A stretch of 48,536 nt of DNA from Candidatus Borkfalkia avistercoris (GTDB lineage Bacteria; Bacillota; Clostridia; Christensenellales; Borkfalkiaceae). The stretch lies in assembly GCA_019115995.1 (NCBI GenBank), contig DXCL01000031.1, forward strand, positions 1-48,536. The letters are read 5' to 3'. A program made the position numbers and the translations under genes. Numbering within the stretch: the first letter of the stretch is position 1; each line of letters opens with the position of its first letter. This document shows, in pieces, positions 41,369 through 48,536 of the stretch. The notes beneath the pieces were generated by a model. The model was given only the letters and a program-made list of their open reading frames with translations, ran no database searches and was not told where the DNA came from.

Positions 41369-43906
41369 GTGAAAAAACTAATTGTGATATTCATGGCCGC
41401 TTTGTTTTTGATCTCGGCGGCGGCCTGTTCGGAAAAGACGCCCGCGGCCTCTCCGTATACGGTCAGCTTGAACAGAAGCGAGGCAAATCTTGAAGAGGGA
41501 GAGAACGTAGAGCTAAGCGCAACGGTCGCAGAGAACGGAGAAGCGGTGGAGGCGTCCGTTACATGGAAAAGTTCCGACCTTTCCGTTGCCACTGTGCAGG
41601 AAGGCGTCGTAACGGCAGTGGGCGTAGGCACGGCAACGGTATCCGCCGAGTATGAAGGCGCGTCCGCTGCCTGCGTAGTGAACGTTTCAAAATATTATGA
41701 GCCGCAGATGCATGTCGAGCTGAATTATTCCGAGATCCGTTTTACGGAAAGCGGACAAACTGCGCAGCTGACGGCCCGCGCGCTGATCGGGGAAGAGGAA
41801 CAGGCCGTACGTGCGGTGTTTTCCTCCTCCGCGCCCGAGATCGCTTCCGTATCGGCGGAAGGACTGGTTACGGCGGTATCCGAAGGCAGCGCGGAAATTT
41901 ACGCAAAGGCGGAAGCGGGCGGTTATTATGCGGAGAGCGTGTGCCGCGTCTCCGTTGCATGGTTCGAAGAGAGCACAGAGGTGGAAACGGCCGAAAAGTA
42001 TTATATATACGATTGGTCTCCCGAACGCAGCGGCGGAATTTCGTTTACGGAAAACGTCATTCGCGTACGCGATATCGAAACGGGCAGCGAGCTGCCTTAC
42101 GAATATGCGGACGGACAGGTCAAAATTCTTTCCGGAAACGGGCTGTTCGGCGAGAGAAAAATCGCCGTCGACGGCGAACGGCTGAGCTTGATCGCAACAG
42201 GTATTTTTGTTTCGGGAGAGATCAGAACGGCGGAAGACCTCGTTTCGATGATGAACGGAAATAACAATCAGTATCTCGTCCTTGCTGACGACGTCGATAT
42301 GAGCGATTATCTGAAAGCTCACCCCTGGAACAGCACGGATACAGCCACAGGCGCCTTCTTTAACCGGGCGTTTGCGGGCACGTTAGACGGGCAGGGGCAT
42401 TCCATACTCAATCTCACCTCTTCCGCCGGGCTGATCCCGCGCTACACCAATACGGTCTTTAAAGAGATTTCTGCGGGCGGCACGATCAAAAACCTGCATA
42501 TGCAGATCTCCATCGGGCTTTCGGGCGGTGAAGGAGCCAGAATGGGGCTCCTGTTCGGCGACATGTACGGAACGATAGACAACTGCTTTTTTGAAGTAAA
42601 TGCGCAGTTTAACGTAAACTGGTACATGTACGGGGCCGCTCCGATCTATAACCTTGCGGATACCTCTAAGGTCACGGACACGGTTTTCTTTATTCCGAAT
42701 GCGGCAGGGCTGCGCATGATCTGCTCAACTTCGTGGGGCGGCGATTTCGAAGGGCTCGGCGTTTTCGAAAACGTAGCGTTCGTTTACGGCGATTCGGGCG
42801 TGAACAATTCTTTGCCGAACAAATACAATCCCTCTATCTCCGATATCTATGTAGTGAGGGCAGACGGTGCCGCAGGGGAATTTAACGACGCCAAAGTGCT
42901 GAATTCCGAAAAGTATGCGGCAGCAGGTACGGGCGGCAATACGAACGATCCCGCGTATTGGGATTCCACGACGCTGGAAGAGATTTCGGCGGCGATGCCG
43001 GGGTTTGTCTTTACGGAAAGCACCCTCGGCTACGGAGACAAGATCATCGTAGACTATAACGAGCAGATCGAGATCACCGACGCATACGAACTGGCGGAAG
43101 GACTGTCAGCCAAGCCGTGGGGCAACTTTGTCCTCATGAACGACATAGACATGCGCGAATATCTCGAAGAAAATCCCTGGAACTGGGGAACGGGCGCGAA
43201 CAATACCGATATCCGCGCACTGTTCAACGAAACATTCAGCGGAACGTTAGACGGGCAGGGGCATTCCATTTTGAACGTAACGTCTTCCGCCGGCATCATA
43301 GAGCGGTGGGAAAACGTCCTTTTCCGGGAAATTTCTTCGACCGGCGTGATCAAAAATGTGCACATACAGCTGACTTTGGGCATCAAGTCGGCGGGGGCGT
43401 GGGATCGTGCGCTCATGTTCGGCAACATGTACGGAACGCTCGAAAACTGCTTCTTCGAGATCCATGCGGAAACAGACGCGTCTTCGGGTTATTCGGGTAC
43501 GGCAGCTATTTACAGGGTCTCCGATACATCTATCGTAAAGAATACGGTGTTTTATATCCCCGAGCCCGCGGGATTCCGCCTGATGTGCGCGAGCACGGCA
43601 GAATCGAAGCAGGGCGTATTTGAAAACGTGGCTTACGTTTACGGAGCATTCGATTATGCCAACCTGCTCCCCGCCGCCGTCAATCCGGATATTTCGGGCA
43701 TTTATCTGATCGCGGAAAAGGACGGCTCGTTCACCGATGCGAAAGCGCTTGCCGGCGATTATGCGTCGGGCAGCACCGCCAACGGGGAAACGCTCTGGGA
43801 AGGCACAAGTTTAAGTGCGATAACCGCCGCGATGGAGGGCTTTACGTTCACAAACGAGAGCCTTTCGTTTGGCGAAACGGTCATCAGATCGTTGGAAACG
43901 GCGTAA
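41369..43906 (+). CDS. Second modular lipoprotein: Ig-like domains plus two beta-helix-like modules
   Basis: This 845-residue protein starts at GTG, with a lipobox at C20 (ISAAAC). Two BIG2-type Ig-like domains follow (residues ~30-110 and ~112-195; VTWKSSDLSVATVQEGVVTAVGVGTA is the typical pattern, here split for length as VTWKSSDLSVATVQ and GVVTAVGVGTATV). A short linker leads to two copies of the ~270-residue module shared with the 1605-residue protein (residues ~290 and ~570 onward), with DDVDMSDYLKAHPWN, NDIDM, SGTLDGQGHSILN and NTVFYIP. Part of module one is identical at DNA level to the first lipoprotein gene. The stalk differs but the head is shared, so the module is probably the functional, ligand-binding or enzymatic part. 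Confidence 0.75.
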   Translation: MKKLIVIFMAALFLISAAACSEKTPAASPYTVSLNRSEANLEEGENVELSATVAENGEAVEASVTWKSSDLSVATVQEGVVTAVGVGTATVSAEYEGASAACVVNVSKYYEPQMHVELNYSEIRFTESGQTAQLTARALIGEEEQAVRAVFSSSAPEIASVSAEGLVTAVSEGSAEIYAKAEAGGYYAESVCRVSVAWFEESTEVETAEKYYIYDWSPERSGGISFTENVIRVRDIETGSELPYEYADGQVKILSGNGLFGERKIAVDGERLSLIATGIFVSGEIRTAEDLVSMMNGNNNQYLVLADDVDMSDYLKAHPWNSTDTATGAFFNRAFAGTLDGQGHSILNLTSSAGLIPRYTNTVFKEISAGGTIKNLHMQISIGLSGGEGARMGLLFGDMYGTIDNCFFEVNAQFNVNWYMYGAAPIYNLADTSKVTDTVFFIPNAAGLRMICSTSWGGDFEGLGVFENVAFVYGDSGVNNSLPNKYNPSISDIYVVRADGAAGEFNDAKVLNSEKYAAAGTGGNTNDPAYWDSTTLEEISAAMPGFVFTESTLGYGDKIIVDYNEQIEITDAYELAEGLSAKPWGNFVLMNDIDMREYLEENPWNWGTGANNTDIRALFNETFSGTLDGQGHSILNVTSSAGIIERWENVLFREISSTGVIKNVHIQLTLGIKSAGAWDRALMFGNMYGTLENCFFEIHAETDASSGYSGTAAIYRVSDTSIVKNTVFYIPEPAGFRLMCASTAESKQGVFENVAYVYGAFDYANLLPAAVNPDISGIYLIAEKDGSFTDAKALAGDYASGSTANGETLWEGTSLSAITAAMEGFTFTNESLSFGETVIRSLETA
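42522..42588 (+). repeat. 67-bp tract identical to 28629-28695
   Basis: This is the partner of the identical tract in the first module of the 1605-residue lipoprotein gene, about 13.9 kb upstream. Confidence 0.85.
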
Positions 43907-43954
43907 AGGAAAAAGCGTTTCCGGAAAAGAAGATAACAGCTCTGAGGAGAGATT

Positions 43955-45115
43955 ATGGAAAAATTTGACGTAAACGATTATCAAATAAGCTTTTGGAACT
44001 ATGTGGCGTCGCACCTGCAAGGGGCGGAAATGGTGGATCTCATGCGTTCTATGGGTTGCACGCTGTACATGTCTCCCGAGCATAAGCAACCCTCGGGGCG
44101 CAACAACATGCTTGCCGTATTGCAAAGGTGCGAAACCTTGCATATGCCTTGCATCGTGTACGATCACCGCGTTGTTTTAAGGGTTTTGCAGGAAAGGGGC
44201 GAAGAGGCGTATATCCGCAATCTGAAAGAAGTATACGGCGAATATAAAGAATTTTCGTCCGCGGCATATTGTTTTATTTGCGATGAACCGAATTCCGATG
44301 CCGAATACGAAGCGACTTTTCGGGCATGCGAACTGATGCGGAAGTTTATGCCCGCAATACGTCCCTTTGTGTCGCACAACCACGTCGGAATGCGCAGCGA
44401 AAAAGACGGCGAACGCGTTTTAGAGCGTTTCATGCAGAAGATGAAGCCGGATTTTCTGTTGTATAATTGTTACAGTCAGTGTATGGAGGAACCCGAAGAT
44501 AAAATACAGGGGCTGGAAAATTATTTCCATAATCTGTATAAATTTGAAAAAGTGAGCAAGCGCTATAAGGTCCCTCTGTGGCAGTCTCTGTTGCTGTGCG
44601 GGCATTTATGCCTTGCAGACCCCACGCAGGCGCAGCTGCGCTGGCAGCTGAATGTCGGCGCGGCGCACGGGGTCACCGGCTTTTTCTGGTTTCACCCGTT
44701 GGAACTCGGGTTTTCCTACGATGCGCGCGGGCATGCCGTCGATAACAGAGGGGTAAAAACGCAAAAATACGATCAGGTCGCTTACGAAAGCGCTCGTTTT
44801 ATGAATGATATTGCGCCGCGGTTACGCCATTATGACCATGAAAAAACCTACCATTTGCATATGGCGGCGAGCGAATTTGAAAGCTTTTACCGGGATTGCG
44901 ACGACGTGATCGCCGACCTGTCTTCCTTAAAAAATCGGCCCCTGGTCGTCGGCAAATTCAGGCATAAAGAGGATCCTTCTCGGTGTGCGGTCATGCTTGT
45001 GAACGGCTCGCAGGAAAATATGTGCCATGCAAGCATTGAATTTAATAAAGGCGGGATAGGCAAAGATTCGCTTTATTTGGCTCCGGGAACGGCAAAAATA
45101 TACGAGGTTCGATAA
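43955..45115 (+). CDS. Cytoplasmic TIM-barrel, glycosidase-like protein of unknown family
   Basis: The 386-residue protein has no signal peptide. It alternates strands and helices like a TIM barrel: SFWNYVASHLQGAEMVDLM, MGCTLYMSPEH, MPCIVYDHRV, AYCFICDEPNSDAEYE, MKPDFLLYNCYS, VPLWQSLLLCG and GVTGFFWFHPLELGFSY. The acidic CDEPN after the fourth strand stands where glycosidases of this fold carry the acid/base Glu. A short C-terminal beta domain follows (RCAVMLVNGSQENM, SLYLAPGTAKIYEV), as in alpha-amylase-like or GH42-like enzymes. I cannot assign a family. Position between a lipoprotein gene and GH3 supports an intracellular role in breaking down imported sugars. GAGGAG precedes the ATG. Confidence 0.55.
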   Translation: MEKFDVNDYQISFWNYVASHLQGAEMVDLMRSMGCTLYMSPEHKQPSGRNNMLAVLQRCETLHMPCIVYDHRVVLRVLQERGEEAYIRNLKEVYGEYKEFSSAAYCFICDEPNSDAEYEATFRACELMRKFMPAIRPFVSHNHVGMRSEKDGERVLERFMQKMKPDFLLYNCYSQCMEEPEDKIQGLENYFHNLYKFEKVSKRYKVPLWQSLLLCGHLCLADPTQAQLRWQLNVGAAHGVTGFFWFHPLELGFSYDARGHAVDNRGVKTQKYDQVAYESARFMNDIAPRLRHYDHEKTYHLHMAASEFESFYRDCDDVIADLSSLKNRPLVVGKFRHKEDPSRCAVMLVNGSQENMCHASIEFNKGGIGKDSLYLAPGTAKIYEVR

Positions 45116-45132
45116 CCGAAGGAAATGGCGTC

Positions 45133-47370
45133 ATGAAAGAAAAACAGATATGGCAGCTGATCGACAGAATGACGATCGAGCAGAAGCTCGGGCAGATGTC
45201 CGTATGCGAATACGGAGATCTGATGAAGGGGGGCGATAATGTATATACCGGGCCGAAAGGTGAATTTGCGCTTACGGAAGAGCAGAAAAAAATCGTAGGA
45301 GGCGTTTTGAATTTCAAAGACGCTTCCGCGATGATCGCGTTGCAGAAAAAACATCTGGAAGAAGACCCGAACAAGATCCCTCTTCTTTTTATGCTTGACG
45401 TGATCCATGGGTATAAAACGACTTTCCCGATCCCTTTGGCGATAGGGTGCAGTTTTGACACCGATCTCGCCGAGCGCTGCGCGCGGGCGGCGGCGGTCGA
45501 AAGCGCCGTAAGCGGCGTGCAGGTCACATATTCGCCCATGGCGGATCTGTGCCGAGACGCCCGTTGGGGAAGGGTGATGGAAGGGTTCGGGGAGGATCCG
45601 CATCTGTGCGCGGAAATGTCTGCGGCATTTGTAAACGGTTATCAGCGGAATGCCGATAAAAATTACGAGATAGCCAGCTGTATAAAACATTTTGCATGTT
45701 ACGGCGCGGCGGAGGCGGGCAGAGATTATAACTGCGTAGATATGTCATCGTATACGATGGACGAATACTATATGCCCGGATATAAAGCGGGGGTGAACGC
45801 GGGGGCTGCAATGGTCATGACGGCGTTCAACTCGCTGAACGGAACCCCCTGTACCGCAAATACGATGCTGCGCGACAAGCTCCGTACGGAATGGGGCTTC
45901 AACGGTGTCGTGATCAGCGATTACAATTCCGTTGCGGAGCTTGTCAATCACGGCTGTGCGCGCGATCTGCGCGAGGCGGCAAAGCTTGCGATTGCCGCCG
46001 AATGCGATATGGAAATGGTGTCCACAACATATTTGCAGGAGGGCGCCGCCCTCGTCGAGAGCGGGGAAATTTCTATGGAGCAGATCGATCGGGCGGTATT
46101 TCGCATTCTTTCTCTAAAAAACCGTCTCGGCTTATTTGAAAATCCTTACGCCGCGGCAGACGTACAGGCGGAAAAACGGTTTTGCCGATGCGCGGGTTTT
46201 TTGTCTCTTGCCCGCAAAGCGAGTACGGATTCATGCGTCCTCTTAAAAAACGACGGCATATTGCCGCTGAAAAAGCGGAACGGGATCGCTCTGATCGGGC
46301 CGTTTGCCGATAGTAAAGAGATCATCGGCGCATGGTCGTGCAATGCAGATCCTGCGCATGCCGTCACCATACGGGAAGCTTTTTGCGAAGAGAATATAGA
46401 GTTTGAGTATGCGCGCGGGTGCGGAGATTCTCTCGAAGAGAGCGATCGCCGCGGTTTTTCGGAGGCGATCGCCGCGGCAAAGAGGTGCGAAACGGTCGTG
46501 CTGTGCATCGGCGAAAGCATGCGCTATTCGGGAGAATGCAGATCGCGGACGGAGATCTGTTTGCCCCCGCTGCAAACGGAACTGTTTGAAAAAATTTATG
46601 AGACGAATCCGAATGTCGTCGTTGTATTATTCCAGGGCAGGCCTCTGCATATCCGCGCGCTTCTGAAATCCCGCGCCGTTTTTACGATGTGGCAGCCGGG
46701 TGCGGAGGGCGGTCACGCTTGTGCGGATCTGTTGTTCGGCAAAAGTAATTTCAGCGGAAAGCTCGCCATGTCTTTGCCTCATTCCGTCGGGCAGCTTCCT
46801 CTGTATTACAACCATTACGAAACGGGCAGACCATTCGATCCGAACAATGCGGGCGCTTGGACGTCAAAATATATCGATGCCCCCAACGAACCGCTTTTCC
46901 CATTCGGTTATGGGTTGAGCTATTCAAAGTTTGTCTTTTCAGATGCAAAAATAACGGCCTGCGGAGTGAAAAAGGAAAACAAAATGCGCGTCAGCGTGCG
47001 GGTGCGGAACGAAAGCGATATTGACGGGAGCGAGGTCGTACAGCTTTACGTCAGAGATGTCGCCGCCACGATGGTCAGACCGGTACGCGAGTTGAAGAAG
47101 TTTAAAAAAATCTGTCTGTCCGCGCATACGGAAACCGTCGTTGAATTTATGATCGGGCCAAAAGATTTGGGCTTCGTGCATAGCGACGGCAGTTTTTATG
47201 CGGAACCGGGTGAATTTCAGGTCTTGATCGGAGGCGACCCGCGCGGGCTTCTTCGGCTTGATCTTATTTACAAAGAAGATAAAATGCGGTATAATATTTC
47301 CCGAATAGCGATGAGGGAGATGGCAGAGCCGTATGTCGAAGCGCAAAATGAACAGCAACGGATACTATGA
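45133..47370 (+). CDS. GH3 family beta-glycosidase
   Basis: This 745-residue GH3 enzyme, likely a beta-glucosidase or beta-xylosidase type exo-hydrolase, has no signal peptide and so should act in the cytoplasm. The N-terminal barrel has DVIHGYKTTFPIPLA, SPMADLCRDARWGRVMEGFG, SCIKHFACYGAAEAGRDYN and the nucleophile D263 in VVISDYNSVAEL. The second domain carries the likely acid/base E468 in YSGECRSRTEI. A fibronectin-III-like C-terminal domain follows (GSEVVQLYVRD, RPVRELKKFKKI). The linkage specificity is not evident. The 3' end overlaps the araC-type gene by 38 bases. Confidence 0.93.
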   Translation: MKEKQIWQLIDRMTIEQKLGQMSVCEYGDLMKGGDNVYTGPKGEFALTEEQKKIVGGVLNFKDASAMIALQKKHLEEDPNKIPLLFMLDVIHGYKTTFPIPLAIGCSFDTDLAERCARAAAVESAVSGVQVTYSPMADLCRDARWGRVMEGFGEDPHLCAEMSAAFVNGYQRNADKNYEIASCIKHFACYGAAEAGRDYNCVDMSSYTMDEYYMPGYKAGVNAGAAMVMTAFNSLNGTPCTANTMLRDKLRTEWGFNGVVISDYNSVAELVNHGCARDLREAAKLAIAAECDMEMVSTTYLQEGAALVESGEISMEQIDRAVFRILSLKNRLGLFENPYAAADVQAEKRFCRCAGFLSLARKASTDSCVLLKNDGILPLKKRNGIALIGPFADSKEIIGAWSCNADPAHAVTIREAFCEENIEFEYARGCGDSLEESDRRGFSEAIAAAKRCETVVLCIGESMRYSGECRSRTEICLPPLQTELFEKIYETNPNVVVVLFQGRPLHIRALLKSRAVFTMWQPGAEGGHACADLLFGKSNFSGKLAMSLPHSVGQLPLYYNHYETGRPFDPNNAGAWTSKYIDAPNEPLFPFGYGLSYSKFVFSDAKITACGVKKENKMRVSVRVRNESDIDGSEVVQLYVRDVAATMVRPVRELKKFKKICLSAHTETVVEFMIGPKDLGFVHSDGSFYAEPGEFQVLIGGDPRGLLRLDLIYKEDKMRYNISRIAMREMAEPYVEAQNEQQRIL

Positions 47371-48163
47371 ATTAAAATCTGATCTTTATACGGATATAAA
47401 GCTTGAAAGGCGTAGGCTGGACTATGACATGCCCATGCATTTTCATCGCAATCTGGAATTTCAGTATATCGAGAGCGGTGAATACCGTACCGTGATCGAC
47501 GGAAAGGAGCATGTTTTTAAAAAGGACGAAATGGTTTTTATTCCGTATTGTCTGCAACACAAAGCGGACGCAAGCGAGGCGGAGTCTATCCTTGTGATCA
47601 TACCTTATGCCGTCAGTCAGGATTTTGCGCCGTTTTTTAAGCATAAAACGCTGAATATCGAGCTGAAAGATGCAGAATTCAATCGCAAAAGCATTCTCCC
47701 CGTTATGGAACTGATCCTTTCCGATCCATCGTGCCTGCACAATTCTCTTGTGGCAAAAGGCTATATTAACGTCATTTTCGGGCTTTTGGCACAGCGCTAC
47801 GGGTATGTAAAGTACGAAAATTTTTCCGACCAGAATTTCATTCTCAGCTTGATCATGTATATCGAGGAGCACAGCGCGGAGAATTTGACGCTGGAACGTC
47901 TGGCGGAGCAGTTCGGCTACAACAAGTTTTATCTCAGCAGGATCTTTAATAGAACTTTGGGAGCGTCGCTGTCCGACTATATCAACCAGGTTCGCGTGCA
48001 GAAATTTGTAAAGCTGTATCGCGATCAGAGCGGCAGCAATATAGCGGAATTTGCTTTTTCATGCGGGTTTGAAAGTATCCCTTCCTTTTACAGGGCGTTC
48101 AAACGTGTGTTTTCCATGTCGCCCAAGGAATACTTCGAACTCGAAAAGGAAATCTTTTGGTAA
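47333..48163 (+). CDS. AraC-family transcriptional regulator
   Basis: The 276-residue protein has an N-terminal cupin sensor domain (residues ~25-95; MPMHFHRNLEFQYIESGEY and KDEMVFIPYCLQHK) that would bind a sugar signal. The C-terminal double helix-turn-helix (residues ~175-276) has LERLAEQFGYNKFYLSRIF and IAEFAFSCGFESIPSFYRAF, then the typical ending MSPKEYFE. It probably activates this locus; direct repeats near 26753-26805 are candidate sites. The ATG at 47333 lies inside the GH3 gene; ATG 47348 is an alternative. It lies between the GH3 and GH112 genes, consistent with control of galactoside use. Confidence 0.9.
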   Translation: MSKRKMNSNGYYELKSDLYTDIKLERRRLDYDMPMHFHRNLEFQYIESGEYRTVIDGKEHVFKKDEMVFIPYCLQHKADASEAESILVIIPYAVSQDFAPFFKHKTLNIELKDAEFNRKSILPVMELILSDPSCLHNSLVAKGYINVIFGLLAQRYGYVKYENFSDQNFILSLIMYIEEHSAENLTLERLAEQFGYNKFYLSRIFNRTLGASLSDYINQVRVQKFVKLYRDQSGSNIAEFAFSCGFESIPSFYRAFKRVFSMSPKEYFELEKEIFW

Positions 48164-48210
48164 AACTTTTATTCAACACGAATATAATTTAACATTTCAG
48201 AGAGGAAATC

Positions 48211-48536
48211 GTGTATAAAGGCAGAGTAACGATCCCCACGGACGAGAGCTTTGTGGAGGGGACGAAAGAGATAGCGGCAATGTGGGGAGCGGACGCGGTG
48301 CGCGACTGCGACGGAACGGAGCTTCCGAAGAACGTGAAGGAATTGGCGGAAAAGGTATACAACACCTATTTCATCGTGCGGGGCGACAACGAATGGGCGG
48401 AAAAACACCCGGAAGAGACGCACCGCACCTTCCTCATGAGCGCGCGGAACCTCGCGGAAAGCGATACGCTCTCCATCGATCCCATGCAGGGGTATTTTCC
48501 GCAGCAGATACAGCCGGATGCGGAAAACCTCTCCTA
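48211..48536 (+). CDS. GH112 phosphorylase, 5' end (cut by window end)
   Basis: The GTG-initiated frame stays open to the end of the window, giving 108 residues. GRVTIPTDESFVEGTKEIAA, WGADAVRDCDGTELP, KVYNTYFIVRGDNEW and LAESDTLSIDPMQGYFPQQI match the N-terminus of GH112 enzymes such as 1,3-beta-galactosyl-N-acetylhexosamine phosphorylase. These cleave lacto-N-biose or galacto-N-biose with phosphate to galactose 1-phosphate; some relatives act on galactosyl-rhamnose, and the fragment cannot separate these. AGAGGAA precedes the GTG. It is intracellular and depends on import by an ABC transporter like the one upstream. Confidence 0.9.
   Translation, partial: MYKGRVTIPTDESFVEGTKEIAAMWGADAVRDCDGTELPKNVKELAEKVYNTYFIVRGDNEWAEKHPEETHRTFLMSARNLAESDTLSIDPMQGYFPQQIQPDAENLS

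Noticed and set aside
26906-47370. The repeats in the lipoprotein genes as a CRISPR array or mobile-element repeats
   Set aside because: They are in-frame protein-coding modules with degenerate third positions; spacing is one module, and no cas or transposase gene is present.

Overview
This window looks like the chromosome of an anaerobic, endospore-lineage Firmicute of class Clostridia. The sporulation genes yunB and spoVAC, two T-box leaders, the oxygen-sensitive enzymes IorAB and NrdD/NrdG, rubredoxin and the Gram-positive lipoproteins all point that way. The GC-rich coding style and the glycan locus would suit an uncultured gut lineage such as the Christensenellales. That placement is inference, because no rRNA or other taxonomic marker is present.

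Bases 1-10,330 hold yunB, a Phe-specific T-box leader with pheS-pheT, and an aryl-pyruvate cluster. In that cluster iorA-iorB is flanked by two phenylacetate-CoA ligase paralogues and followed by a tandem ACT-domain protein. Bases 10,330-14,300 hold an isolated spoVAC, a strongly structured RNA of unknown class ahead of a GtrII-like membrane protein, and the opposed azlC-azlD exporter.

Bases 14,300-22,100 hold housekeeping genes. They are a class I lysyl-tRNA synthetase with an extra C-terminal tRNA-binding domain, minD, a CmpB-like membrane protein on the other strand, a possible divergent minE, nrdD with candidate NrdR boxes, nrdG, dut and a rubredoxin. Bases 22,100-26,600 hold a Trp-specific T-box leader driving a three-gene ABC transporter, which is therefore predicted to import tryptophan. 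A long perfect palindrome, tRNA-Ala(CGC) and a glycerophosphodiester phosphodiesterase follow.

From 26,800 to the end runs one tightly packed plus-strand locus that reads as a carbohydrate-use system. It encodes a 1605-residue lipoprotein with InlB-type repeats and four copies of a ~270-residue beta-helix-like module. Next come a sugar-binding lipoprotein with two CUT1 permeases, a 1365-residue secreted protein, a DUF4838 lipoprotein, and a second lipoprotein with Ig-like domains and two more copies of the module. A cytoplasmic glycosidase-like protein, a GH3 enzyme, an AraC regulator and the start of a GH112 galactosyl-hexosamine (or galactosyl-rhamnose) phosphorylase complete it. The likely logic is capture and trimming of glycans at the surface, oligosaccharide import using an ATPase encoded elsewhere, and cytoplasmic hydrolysis and phosphorolysis under AraC control. 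Mucin-type or milk-type galactosides are an attractive substrate guess that rests mainly on GH112.

The two least explained items are the six-copy module family and the structured RNA at about 11.23-11.37 kb. No CRISPR array, insertion sequence, integrase or phage gene was seen.
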